A stretch of 64,000 nucleotides of DNA from Croceibacterium_A sp044506885 (GCA_044506885.1 JBIQKC010000008.1:1-64000), one strand, 5' to 3'; shown: positions 1-9,126, counted from the first letter of the stretch. Translations and numbers: made by a program. Notes: a model not told the origin generated them from the letters alone.

Positions 1-55
1 GTCACGGAAAACCACCATTTTCGGCTCGTCATCTTCTGAATGGCGATACAGCCTA
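1..55. mobile_element. Partial copy of 142-bp TA-flanked palindromic element
   Basis: This is the right-hand end of the element found complete at 6831-6972 and 40291-40432; the window start cuts it. It matches the 6831 copy in the same orientation with few differences, one of them in the terminal inverted repeat (GGCGATACAGCC instead of GTCGATACAGCC). The element ends at base 53 and is followed by TA (54-55). The argC stop codon, read on the minus strand, is TAG made of this TA plus the terminal G of the element. No protein is encoded. It looks like a non-autonomous MITE-like element. Confidence 0.75.
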
Positions 56-979
56 CAGCCGCAGCCCGGCCGCCTCGTCCAGTCCCGCCATCAGGTTGAG
101 GCTCTGCACCGCGGCGCCGCTGGCGCCCTTGCCGAGGTTGTCGAGCACCGCGACGAGCCGCGCCTGCGCGCCGTCCGCATTGCCGAACACGAACAGGTCC
201 ATCCGGTCGCTCGGGGCGGCGGAGCGGCGCAGCAGCAGTTCGCCGTCGGCGGGCGCTGCGCCCATGCCGACGACCGGGCTGCCGGCGTAAAACGCCGCCA
301 GCGCATCGCGCAGCGCATCGGGCGCGCCCGCGTCCGGCATCGCCGCCAGCGGCAGCGGAACCTCCACCACCATGCCCCGGTGCGCCGGAACCACTGCCGG
401 GGTGAACAGGGGCGGATGCGCCAGCCCGCAGCGCTGCTGCATCTCGGGCACGTGCTTGTGCCCCAGGGCGAGCGCATAGCCGCGCCAAGCGATGCTTGCG
501 TCCTCCTCGAACCGCGCGATCAGCGCCTTGCCGCCGCCCGAATAGCCCGACACGGCGTTGCAGGTATAAGGCCAGTCGGCGGGCAGCAGCCCGGCGCGCA
601 CCAGCGGGGCGACCAGCGCGATGAACCCGGTCGAATAGCAGCCGGGATTGGACACGCGCATCGCGCTTGCCACCGCCTCGCGCCCGCTCACTTCGGGAAA
701 GCCGTAGATCCAGCCGGGGCTGACCCGGTGCGCGGTCGATGCGTCGATCACCCGCGTGCGGCCGTTGTCGATCATCGCCGCCGCCTCGCGCGCGGCATCG
801 TCGGGCAGGCAGAGGATGACGAAGTCGGCCTCGTTCAGCGCTTCGCGCCGCGCCGCCGGATCCTTGCGCCGCGCATCGTCGAGCGTCAGCAGTGCGAACT
901 CGCTGCGTCCGGCGAGCCGGTCGGCGATCTCGAGGCCCGTGGTCCCGGCCGCGCCGTCGATGAACACGGTCCGGGTCAT
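53..979 (-). CDS. argC: N-acetyl-gamma-glutamyl-phosphate reductase, type 2 (ArgC)
   Basis: This cytoplasmic enzyme of arginine biosynthesis reduces N-acetylglutamyl phosphate to the semialdehyde with NADPH. The 308-residue length is that of the short type 2 family. A Rossmann glycine motif (GAAGTTG, residues 9-15) opens the protein. The catalytic Cys114 lies in SNPGCYSTG and the catalytic histidine region is GHKHVPEM (about 173-180). The ATG at 979 overlaps the TGA of the upstream SH3 gene by 4 bp, which suggests translational coupling. The stop codon TAG is formed at the edge of the mobile element at the window start, so the last codon or codons may have changed on insertion. No other arg genes are in the window. 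Confidence 0.95.
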   Translation of the reverse strand: MTRTVFIDGAAGTTGLEIADRLAGRSEFALLTLDDARRKDPAARREALNEADFVILCLPDDAAREAAAMIDNGRTRVIDASTAHRVSPGWIYGFPEVSGREAVASAMRVSNPGCYSTGFIALVAPLVRAGLLPADWPYTCNAVSGYSGGGKALIARFEEDASIAWRGYALALGHKHVPEMQQRCGLAHPPLFTPAVVPAHRGMVVEVPLPLAAMPDAGAPDALRDALAAFYAGSPVVGMGAAPADGELLLRRSAAPSDRMDLFVFGNADGAQARLVAVLDNLGKGASGAAVQSLNLMAGLDEAAGLRL

Positions 980-1329
980 ACGATCAGCGGCTCCAGCCGG
1001 TCGACGTGGACGTAGCCCACCGGCCCATCCAGCGACAGTGCGCCCCAGGCCCACGAGCCGGTCACGTCGAGCACGCCGAAGCTGTCGCCTTCCATCAGCG
1101 TGCACAACACTTCGGAGCCTTCGGCGGGGCTGGCATGAAGCGGAGCGCCGCCGGGCATCACGCCGCGCGGCTGCGGCACTGCGTAGTGCGGCACGAACCA
1201 GCGCCCGGCAAGGCCGATATGCGCCAGATCGCCGCGCAGCGGCACGCGCCGGGGATCGAGCCGCGGGCTCGGCCCGGTCAGCGCGTAGGGGCCTTGCGGC
1301 CTGGTTTCGGTGTCGGCGGAATCGGTCAA
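976..1329 (-). CDS. Small SH3-domain protein lacking a peptidase domain
   Basis: The 117-residue product is almost entirely a bacterial SH3-like fold: the stretch from about residue 50 (HYAVPQPRG) to the end (VGYVHVDRLEPL) resembles the N-terminal SH3 part of NlpC/P60 (C40) peptidases. The catalytic Cys/His domain that normally follows is absent, and the frame stops 4 bp into argC. There is no signal peptide. The start used is TTG (1329) with no good ribosome binding site, so the true start may lie further in. It sits between an M17 aminopeptidase and argC, reading the same way. A peptide or cell-wall binding role is possible but not shown. Confidence 0.6.
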   Translation of the reverse strand: MTDSADTETRPQGPYALTGPSPRLDPRRVPLRGDLAHIGLAGRWFVPHYAVPQPRGVMPGGAPLHASPAEGSEVLCTLMEGDSFGVLDVTGSWAWGALSLDGPVGYVHVDRLEPLIV

Positions 1330-1392
1330 TCGAGTTGTCTTGCAGCTGGCGGGTCGGCGCCGCGATTAGACGGCGCGAACCCGCCCCGCAAG

Positions 1393-2775
<1,383 letters not shown>

Positions 2776-2822
2776 GGAATTGCCGCTTGCCCGTTCGCGC
2801 GGCATTTGGGAAGGCGGTGGCG

Positions 2823-3740
2823 ATGAAGCGTCTGGTTCCGGTCTGCGCGCTCGCGGCGATTCTCGCCGCCTGCAACGGAGAGCCCGCCGGGGAGCGGCAG
2901 CTCCCGGCGGACGGCGATTCGCCGCCCGTCGTCGCGCCGCCGCGGGACCTGGCGGTCCCCGACGGCGTTGGCGATTCGGACGGCCTCGCCGATTCCGCCG
3001 CCGCCCCGGCTACTCCCGAACCTCCGCCGCAAACCACGCCTTCGCCACTGCCGGAGCGGCGCGACGGTCCACGCGCCGAGGCGGAAGAGACGCCGGATTT
3101 CCTGTTCGAATATTCCTGGCCCGCCCCCGCCGGCGCGATCGAGCCGCTCGCCGCGCTGCTTGATCGCCGGCTGGACCGGGCGCGGCGCGATCTGGCGCGC
3201 GAATCCGCCGCCGCCCATCGCCGCGCGCGCGAGGACGGATTCCCCTACAACAAGCACAGCCACACGGCCGAATGGAAGGTCGTTGCCGACTTGCCCGGCT
3301 GGCTCAGCCTGTCGAACGACATCGCCACCTACTCCGGCGGCGCGCACGGCATGTACACGCGCGAATCGCTGCTGTGGGACAAGGCGAACGGGGTGGCGTT
3401 GGGCGGGAAGGACCTGTTCGTCTCCCCCGCCGCGCTCGAGGAAGCGCTTGGAACCCGCTTCTGCGACGCCCTCGACCGCGAGCGCGAACGGCGGCGCGGC
3501 GACCGGCTCGATTCGATGGCCGGCGACGATACCTTCAACGGCTGCCCCGGCATCGACGAGCTGGAAATCTTCATCGGCTCGTCCAACCGCCGCACCTTCA
3601 ACCGCATCACGCTCTACGCCGGGCCCTATGTCGCCGGCCCCTACGTCGAAGGCGCATACGAAGTGAACCTGCCGGTGGACCGCGCGCTCCGCGATGCGGT
3701 GAAGCCGGAATACCGCGATTCCTTCACCGCTCGCAATTGA
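2823..3740 (+). CDS. DUF3298-type lipoprotein
   Basis: The 305-residue protein starts with a lipoprotein signal peptide (MKRLVPVCALAAILAAC; lipobox LAAC, lipidated Cys17). A low-complexity Pro/Asp/Ala linker follows to about residue 90. The folded part contains the YSGGAHG motif (170-176) typical of DUF4163/DUF3298 proteins related to the non-catalytic part of PdaC and RsiV. It ends with a region rich in aromatic residues and Gly-Pro (YAGPYVAGPYVEGAYE). It is probably an envelope protein anchored in the outer or inner membrane and facing the periplasm. Function is unknown; DUF3298 relatives bind lysozyme or peptidoglycan, but that is only inference here. Confidence 0.8.
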   Translation: MKRLVPVCALAAILAACNGEPAGERQLPADGDSPPVVAPPRDLAVPDGVGDSDGLADSAAAPATPEPPPQTTPSPLPERRDGPRAEAEETPDFLFEYSWPAPAGAIEPLAALLDRRLDRARRDLARESAAAHRRAREDGFPYNKHSHTAEWKVVADLPGWLSLSNDIATYSGGAHGMYTRESLLWDKANGVALGGKDLFVSPAALEEALGTRFCDALDRERERRRGDRLDSMAGDDTFNGCPGIDELEIFIGSSNRRTFNRITLYAGPYVAGPYVEGAYEVNLPVDRALRDAVKPEYRDSFTARN

Positions 3741-3765
3741 GCGCTGCGCCCGCTACATGGGCGGC

Positions 3766-4590
3766 ATGACCGAATACCAGACCGTCACCGCCGACATGTC
3801 CGTCTATCGCGACGGCACCATCAAGCTGCACGGGCCCGAAGGGTTCGAAGGCATGCGCAAGGCCGGCCGCCTCGCGGCCGAAATCCTCGACGAAATGGCC
3901 CTGCGCGTCCGCCCCGGCGTTTCGACCGAGGAACTCGACCGCGTGGTGCGCGAAATGACGCTCGATGCCGGGGCCGTCCCGGCCACGCTCGGCTATCGCG
4001 GCTATACCCATTCGTGCTGCATTTCGATCAACCACGTCGTGTGCCATGGCATTCCCTCGGCCAAGACGCTGAAGGACGGCGACATCGTCAACATCGACGT
4101 CACCCCGCTGCTCGACGGCTGGCACGGCGACACCAGCCGCATGTACGTGGCCGGCGAAGCCTCGCTCAAGGCGAAGCGGCTGATCGACGTCACCTACGAA
4201 TGCCTGACGATCGGCATCGAACAGGCGAGGCCCGGCGCGCGGCTTGGCGATATTGGCGCCGCGATCCAGGCCCATGCGGAGGCGCACCGCTACGGCGTGG
4301 TGCGCGATTTCTGCGGCCACGGCCTCGGCCGCCTGTTCCACGACGCGCCCGAAGTGGTCCACGCCGCCCGCGCCGGCACCGGGCCCGAGCTGCGCGCCGG
4401 CATGTTCATGACCATCGAGCCGATGATCAACCTCGGCAAACCGCATGTGAAACTGCTCTCCGACGGCTGGACCGCCGTGACCCGCGACAAATCGCTGAGC
4501 GCCCAGTTCGAACACTCGATCGGGATTACCGAGGACGGCGCGGAAATCTTCACGCTGAGCCCGACAGGGCGGGACAAGCCGCCTTACTGA
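3766..4590 (+). CDS. map: Type I methionine aminopeptidase (Map)
   Basis: This cytoplasmic enzyme removes the initiator methionine from nascent proteins using two divalent metals. Counted from the ATG at 3766, all five ligands are present: Asp111 (NIDVT), Asp122 (GDTS), His185 (GHGLG), Glu218 (TIEPM) and Glu249 (FEHSIG). The 274-residue length fits the type I family with a short N-terminal extension. Another ATG at 3757 would add three residues; neither has a strong ribosome binding site. The gene lies 25 bp after the lipoprotein and is followed by a paired REP palindrome that separates it from the convergent ccmB. Confidence 0.96.
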   Translation: MTEYQTVTADMSVYRDGTIKLHGPEGFEGMRKAGRLAAEILDEMALRVRPGVSTEELDRVVREMTLDAGAVPATLGYRGYTHSCCISINHVVCHGIPSAKTLKDGDIVNIDVTPLLDGWHGDTSRMYVAGEASLKAKRLIDVTYECLTIGIEQARPGARLGDIGAAIQAHAEAHRYGVVRDFCGHGLGRLFHDAPEVVHAARAGTGPELRAGMFMTIEPMINLGKPHVKLLSDGWTAVTRDKSLSAQFEHSIGITEDGAEIFTLSPTGRDKPPY

Positions 4591-4618
4591 TCGCGGTTCA
4601 GCCTTTCCCTCCTCATTT

Positions 4619-4701
4619 CGTCATCCCCGCGAAAGCGGGGACCCAGTAAGCTCTGTCGCGCCATAAGAGTCGACTAGGTTCCCGCTTTCGCGGGAATGAC
4701 G
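4619..4701. repeat. Paired inverted REP palindromes between convergent genes
   Basis: Two REP units face each other. The first (4619-4645) contains CCCCGC-GAAA-GCGGGG (4625-4640), a hairpin with a GNRA-type loop. The second (4677-4701) is its inverted relative, TTCCCGC-TTTC-GCGGGAA. The outer arms beginning CGTCAT and ending ATGACG also pair, so the whole 83 bp can fold into one long cruciform. This is the widespread proteobacterial 'CGTCATCCCCGCGAAAGCGG' repeat. Its place between the ends of map and ccmB fits a two-way transcription end or mRNA stabiliser. Confidence 0.85.
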
Positions 4702-4750
4702 ATGAACTGGACTTCGCTCTGCGCGCTCCACGTCTCTGCGCGAAACAAGA

Positions 4751-5410
4751 TCATCCCTCCCGCGCCGCCCGTATCGCGGCACCCCCCGCAAACGGCGCGA
4801 TCGCCACCAGCAGCAGGCTGATCGCTCCGGTCAGCGCTATCCCGCCCGCGCCGCCGGTCGAGAGCGCCCCCGCGCCGAACACCAGCAGCGGCACCGCCAG
4901 CGGGATCAGCAGCAGGCCCGACAGCGCCGCGCCGCCGCGCAGGCCCACGGTCAGCGCGGCGATGATGACGCCGATGGCCGCGAGCCCCGGCGTGCCGGCC
5001 AGCAGGCCCAGCTCCAGCGTCCACAGCGTCTCCCCGTCGATGCCCACCAGCGCGCTCGCGGGCACGGCGGCCAGCATCAGCGGCGGGCCGAAGCTCAGCC
5101 AGTGGGCCAGCACACGCACCGCCACCGCCGCTTCCTCTGCAATTCCGCGCAGGAAAAGCTGGTCGAAGAACCCGCTCTCCACGTCGCCCGCCAGCAGCCG
5201 GTCGAGCGGCAGGATCGCCGCCAGCAGCGCCGCCACCCACAGCACGCCGCCGCCGCTGCGCGCCAGCAGGGTGGGGGCGGGGCCGACCGCGAACGGATAG
5301 ATCATCGCCACGGCGAGGAAGAACAGCACCGGCAGCACGGTCGTTCCGCGCCGTCCGCCGCCGAACATCGCCGCTACGTCGCGCCGCAGCAGGGCCGCAA
5401 TCGTGCTCAT
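4751..5410 (-). CDS. ccmB: Heme exporter membrane protein CcmB
   Basis: This is the integral membrane subunit of the CcmAB(CD) ABC complex, which releases holo-CcmE during cytochrome c maturation (system I). The 219-residue protein has a short cytoplasmic start (STIAALLRRD) and about six hydrophobic segments, including FFLAVAMIYPFAVG and a Gly/Ala/Leu-rich C-terminal half. The family-typical segment VESGFFDQLFLRG lies between the second and third segments. Its ATG (5410) overlaps the stop of ccmA by 4 bp. No ccmC follows; a REP pair and map come next. Confidence 0.9.
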   Translation of the reverse strand: MSTIAALLRRDVAAMFGGGRRGTTVLPVLFFLAVAMIYPFAVGPAPTLLARSGGGVLWVAALLAAILPLDRLLAGDVESGFFDQLFLRGIAEEAAVAVRVLAHWLSFGPPLMLAAVPASALVGIDGETLWTLELGLLAGTPGLAAIGVIIAALTVGLRGGAALSGLLLIPLAVPLLVFGAGALSTGGAGGIALTGAISLLLVAIAPFAGGAAIRAAREG

Positions 5411-5988
5411 GCCGCGTAGTCCGACAAGTGAAGCCGCCGCAGGCCCGGTGCGTCGAACGGCTGGTGCGATGCAATCACCGCGATTCCCCCCCCGGCGAGG
5501 TAATCCGCCACCTGCCGCTGGAACGCGGCGCAAGCGTCCGCATCCAGCCCGTTCAGCGGTTCGTCCAGCAGCCACAGCGGCGCGCCGCGCGCGTTCGATT
5601 GCAGGATCGCCGCCCGCTTGCGCTGCCCGGTCGAAAGATAGCGCACCGGCACGTCCGCCAGCCGTTCCAGCCCCAGCGCGGCCGATCCCGCGCCGTAGCC
5701 GGTCCCGTCGATCCGCTCCCAGAACGCGAACGCCTTGCGTAAGGGCAAGTGTCCGTCGAGCGCCAGCCGCTCGTCGAGCAGCGCCACCTCGCCGGTGCGC
5801 TCCACCGTTCCGGCATAGGGGCGCAGCAGCCCGGCAAGGATGCGGATCAGGCTCGACTTTCCGGCGCCGTTCGGCCCCGCCACCTGCAACGCCTCGCCCG
5901 CATTCAGCTCGAACGATAGCCCACGAAACAGCAGCCGCTCGCCGCGGCGGCAGGCAAGGTCCGTCGCAAGGAGGCGGGCGGGTTCCAT
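5407..5988 (-). CDS. ccmA: Heme exporter ATP-binding protein CcmA
   Basis: This is the ATPase subunit of the cytochrome c maturation ABC complex at the inner membrane. The 193-residue product has Walker A GPNGAGKS (38-45), the signature LSTGQ (118-122), Walker B LWLLDEP (138-144) and an H-loop histidine in IASHQPF (about 173). The LSTGQ form in place of LSGGQ is typical of CcmA. It is first in a two-gene unit with ccmB, with a 4-bp overlap. It is divergent from the pterin dehydratase gene, and the 53-bp spacer holds both start regions. Confidence 0.93.
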   Translation of the reverse strand: MEPARLLATDLACRRGERLLFRGLSFELNAGEALQVAGPNGAGKSSLIRILAGLLRPYAGTVERTGEVALLDERLALDGHLPLRKAFAFWERIDGTGYGAGSAALGLERLADVPVRYLSTGQRKRAAILQSNARGAPLWLLDEPLNGLDADACAAFQRQVADYLAGGGIAVIASHQPFDAPGLRRLHLSDYAA

Positions 5989-6041
5989 GAAGCGGCGGGT
6001 TAGGGCATCATCCTGCGGCCGACAAGCGAAGGAGCCGCAGC

Positions 6042-6335
6042 ATGGCCGTGCCGCAACTGACTGAAGCCGAACGCGCCGAGGCGCTCGCCACGCTGCCCGA
6101 ATGGAGCCTGCGCGCCGACGGCCTGGCCATCGAACGCCGGTTCCGCTTTTCGGACTTCAGCGAAGCCTTCGCCTTCATGTCCCGCGTCGCGCTGCTGGCG
6201 GAAAAGCACGATCACCATCCCGAATGGTCCAACGTCTATAACCGGGTTGCGATCACGCTCACCACGCACGACGCCGGAGGGCTTTCGGCGCGCGATGTCG
6301 GGATGGCGCGCGCGATCGACCGCCTTGCCGTATGA
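6042..6335 (+). CDS. Pterin-4a-carbinolamine dehydratase
   Basis: The family dehydrates 4a-hydroxytetrahydrobiopterin, recycling the cofactor of aromatic amino acid hydroxylases, and may have other pterin roles. The 97-residue length is full size. The active-site pattern HDHHPEW (56-62), then Tyr66 and a downstream His and Asp, matches the family signature. A good ribosome binding site (AAGGAG) lies about 8 bp before the ATG. No phenylalanine hydroxylase gene is nearby. The next gene begins 31 bp downstream on the same strand. Confidence 0.93.
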   Translation: MAVPQLTEAERAEALATLPEWSLRADGLAIERRFRFSDFSEAFAFMSRVALLAEKHDHHPEWSNVYNRVAITLTTHDAGGLSARDVGMARAIDRLAV

Positions 6336-6366
6336 CACGGCGGACGGGGTGACGGGAGGCCCGCGA

Positions 6367-6831
6367 GTGGACGATTTTACCCTGGCCCGCGTGGCGCATG
6401 TCCTGGCGGTGCTGTTCTGGATCGGCGGCGTGGCTTTCGTCACCACCGTGGTCATCCCCTCGGTGCGTCGGAACCATCCTCCGGCCGAGCGGCTGGCGGC
6501 GTTCCATGCCTTCGAAGGGCGCTTCGCCCCGCAGGCGCGCGTCTGGGTCGTGCTTGCGGGCGTCAGCGGGCTGTGGATGATCCACCGGGCCGACATGTGG
6601 TATCGCTTCGCCGAACCGGGGTTCTGGTGGATGCATGCGATGGTCGCGGTGTGGCTGCTCTTCGCCGCGGTGCTCTTCGTGGCGGAACCGCTGGCGTTGC
6701 ATCGGCGGATGGCCAGCTCCCCGACGCCCGAAGCGGATTTCGAACGGCTGGAGCGTGGCCACCGTGTTCTGCTGGCGCTTTCGCTCGTCACATTCATCGG
6801 CGCGACGGCGGGCGCGCACGGGCTGATCTAG
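6367..6831 (+). CDS. Four-helix integral membrane protein, possibly CopD-superfamily
   Basis: The 154-residue product has four predicted membrane helices (about residues 6-28, 54-72, 85-105 and 130-150) with charged loops between them, and a conserved histidine early (VAHVLAVLFWIGG). The pattern of a His-containing first helix ending in WIGG resembles CopD/YwiC-like or DUF2269-type membrane proteins; the exact family is uncertain. The GTG start at 6367 is chosen because GGGAGG lies 7 bp upstream. The TAG stop is formed by TA plus the first G of the mobile element at 6831, so the insertion landed exactly at the end of this gene. Confidence 0.7.
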   Translation: MDDFTLARVAHVLAVLFWIGGVAFVTTVVIPSVRRNHPPAERLAAFHAFEGRFAPQARVWVVLAGVSGLWMIHRADMWYRFAEPGFWWMHAMVAVWLLFAAVLFVAEPLALHRRMASSPTPEADFERLERGHRVLLALSLVTFIGATAGAHGLI

Positions 6832-6972
6832 GCTGTATCGACATTCAGCTCTGACGGCCTGCAAATGGCGGCTTTCCGCGCTTCCGGTGCTCACGTGCCG
6901 TCAGCACGCTCCGCTCCGGGTCACGGAAATCCACCATTTTCGGCTCGTCATCTTCTGAATGTCGATACAGCC
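6831..6972. mobile_element. 142-bp TA-flanked palindromic element, complete copy A
   Basis: The element begins GGCTGTATCGACATTCAG and ends with its perfect 18-bp inverted repeat CTGAATGTCGATACAGCC. Subterminal arms around 6862-6880 and 6915-6935 also pair, so the whole unit can fold into one long hairpin. It is flanked on both sides by TA (6829-6830 and 6973-6974). A TA duplication is the target-site mark of IS630/Tc1-mariner transposons. It holds no gene, though reading through it gives an open frame with the peptide ESRHLQAVRAE. A second full copy of identical length lies inverted at 40291-40432, and a partial copy lies at the window start. Confidence 0.85.
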
Positions 6973-7001
6973 TAGTCCCCCTACTCGGCCCTCCCCCGCA
7001 A

Positions 7002-7043
7002 GCGGAACGTCGAAGGAAAGCGCGCTTTCCTTCGACGTTCCGC
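7002..7043. terminator. 42-bp perfect palindrome downstream of S9 peptidase
   Basis: Arms GCGGAACGTCGAAGGAAAG (7002-7020) and its exact complement (7025-7043) surround CGCG, so the whole 42 bp is a perfect palindrome. It starts 5 bp after the TAA of the minus-strand S9 peptidase gene. The hairpin is very stable, but there is no U-tract on either side, so it is not a textbook intrinsic terminator. It could end or protect the mRNA, or bind a protein. Confidence 0.5.
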
Positions 7044-7048
7044 GCGGC

Positions 7049-9112
7049 TTATCCGCCTTTCGCCAGCCCCTGTACGAACTCCGCGCCGGTCACGATCTGC
7101 GCGGTGGACTGCTCCAGCTCGCCCGAGATCGGCTCGGCCCGGCCGCCGAGGCACGTGGCGAGGAAGTTCTCGGCCACCGCGTTGAAGGCGATGTTGTTGG
7201 TCGGCTTGGCGAAGCCGTGGCCTTCGTCGGGGAACAGCACGTAAGTCACCGGAATGCCGGCCTGCTGCATCGCTTCGACGATCTGGTCGCTTTCCGCCTG
7301 CTTGACGCGCGGGTCGTTGGCGCCCTGGCCGATCAGCAGCGGCTTGACGATCTCGCCCGCCTTGTACAGCGGGCTGCGGTCTTTCAGCAGTTGCAGCCCT
7401 TCGGGCGTGTTGGGATTGCCCATCCGCTCGTGGAACTGCTTGACCTGCGGCTCCCAGTACGGCGGGATCGTTTCCAGCAGCGTTTCGAGGTTGCTCGGCC
7501 CGACGATGTCCACCCCGCAGGCGAACGTATCGGGGGTGTAGGTCAGGCCCACCAGCGTGGCGTAGCCGCCATAGCTGCCGCCCATGATCGCCACCTTGTC
7601 CTGTTGCGCGACCCCTTTGGCGACCGCCCAGTTCACCGCGTCGATCAGGTCGTCGTGCATCTTGCCGGCCCATTCGAGGTTGCCTGCGTTGACGAAGGCC
7701 TTGCCGAGCCCGGTCGAGCCGCGGAAGTTGACCGAGAGCACCGCGTAGCCGCGATTGGCCAGCCACTGGTGCGCGCGGTTGAAGCCGTATCCGTCGCGCG
7801 CCCACGGCCCGCCGTGGACCAGCAGCACCATCGGCGCGGCGGCGTCGGGCACGCCGTCGCCGTCGGGGTCGCTGCCGGGCGGCAGGGTCAGGTAGCTGGT
7901 CAGCGTCAGCCCGTCGCGGGCCGGGATCTCCAGCGTGTGCATCGCCTGAAGCGGCGCGCCCTCCAGTTCGGGGCGCGAGGTGTACAGCTCGGTCAGCGTC
8001 CCGGCCGGCCGGTCGTAGAGATAGACCCTGGCCGGCCCGGTGACCGGATCGTTGCCGATGATCCACTTCGTGTCGTCGTCGGTCCGCCCCTGCACGCCGA
8101 ACTCGCCCGGCAGCCGCGACTTGAGGAAATCGAGCGATGCCTTGATCTCCGGTTTCAGCGCCACCCATTCGTTCTTCAGGTAATAGACCGAATAGGCTTC
8201 CACCTCGCCCGTCACCGGGTTGGACAGCGCCCCGCCGATGTCGGCCTTGTCGTTTTCGGCGATCACGGTCTTTGCGCCGGTCTCGGTGTTCTCGGCAATC
8301 AGCGCGGCGGTGTTCCGGTCGCGGCTGTCGATCCAGTACAGCGTCTTGCCGTCGGTGGTGTAGCCGGCGACGCTGGTCGTCAGCGCGTCCTCCAGCCCGG
8401 TGCTCTCGCGCGGGGGCACGACGATCGCGCCATCGTCGATCTCGTACATGTCGCTGCCGCCGGCGGCGTTCTGGGCGATTGCCCAGCGCAGCGTCAGGCT
8501 GTCGTCCGCCAGATAGCCGATGAAGCCCTCCTCGTTCTGCCTCACGAGCGACAGTTCGCCGGTCTTGAGGTCGAGCATGTGGACGTCATGGAAGCGCGGG
8601 TCGCGGTTGTTGAGGCCGACGAGGATCCTGTCCTTGATCGTGGTCGAGGAGCCGACCACCTGCACCCTGGTGTTCTCGAACGGCGTCAGCGTCCGTTCCT
8701 CTCCGGTCGCGACGTCCACCTGATAGAGCAGATAATTCTCGTCGCCCGCCTTGTCCTGGACATAGAGCACGCTCTGCGAATCCGGCGCCCAGAAGTACTG
8801 CGGGACGGGGCGGTCGGCGGCACTGGTCATCCGCTTCGCGGCGGAGGGATCGTCCGACGGCGCGATGAACACGTTCATTACGCCCTCATGCGGGGCCATC
8901 CAGCTCAGCCACTTGCCGTCGGGGCTGATGCCGCCGGAAGAACGGGTGGGGTTGCCGTAGAGCGCCTCGCGCGGGATCAGCGGAACGGACTTGACGGCTT
9001 CGGCGGCGCTTGCAGGCATGGTTGCTCCCTGTTGGGCGTTGGCGGTGGCGGCGATGGCCGCGAACCCGGCGGCAAGGCCGAGCGAGGCGGTGAACAGCTT
9101 GCGATGGGTCAT
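7049..9112 (-). CDS. Secreted S9 family prolyl oligopeptidase-like peptidase
   Basis: The 687-residue protein has a Sec signal peptide ending near ANA (residue 26), an N-terminal beta-propeller-like domain (about 45-385) and an alpha/beta hydrolase domain. The catalytic triad is visible: Ser513 in GGSYGG, Asp600 in GANDPRV and His632 in DEGHGF. The oxyanion-side motif HGGPW (433-437) is also present. It should cleave peptides in the periplasm or at the surface, as dipeptidyl or acylaminoacyl peptidases do. An odd DPDGDGVPD segment (415-423) at the domain junction looks like a thrombospondin type 3 calcium loop. An inverted repeat 15-38 bp upstream of the ATG may be an operator. Confidence 0.93.
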   Translation of the reverse strand: MTHRKLFTASLGLAAGFAAIAATANAQQGATMPASAAEAVKSVPLIPREALYGNPTRSSGGISPDGKWLSWMAPHEGVMNVFIAPSDDPSAAKRMTSAADRPVPQYFWAPDSQSVLYVQDKAGDENYLLYQVDVATGEERTLTPFENTRVQVVGSSTTIKDRILVGLNNRDPRFHDVHMLDLKTGELSLVRQNEEGFIGYLADDSLTLRWAIAQNAAGGSDMYEIDDGAIVVPPRESTGLEDALTTSVAGYTTDGKTLYWIDSRDRNTAALIAENTETGAKTVIAENDKADIGGALSNPVTGEVEAYSVYYLKNEWVALKPEIKASLDFLKSRLPGEFGVQGRTDDDTKWIIGNDPVTGPARVYLYDRPAGTLTELYTSRPELEGAPLQAMHTLEIPARDGLTLTSYLTLPPGSDPDGDGVPDAAAPMVLLVHGGPWARDGYGFNRAHQWLANRGYAVLSVNFRGSTGLGKAFVNAGNLEWAGKMHDDLIDAVNWAVAKGVAQQDKVAIMGGSYGGYATLVGLTYTPDTFACGVDIVGPSNLETLLETIPPYWEPQVKQFHERMGNPNTPEGLQLLKDRSPLYKAGEIVKPLLIGQGANDPRVKQAESDQIVEAMQQAGIPVTYVLFPDEGHGFAKPTNNIAFNAVAENFLATCLGGRAEPISGELEQSTAQIVTGAEFVQGLAKGG

Positions 9113-9126
9113 GTGCGAATCCTGCC

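Noticed and set aside
6832..6972. Open frames containing the peptide ESRHLQAVRAE at the mobile element
   Set aside because: The same peptide arises wherever the 142-bp repeat is read in one frame, so it is an artefact of the repeat and not a protein family.
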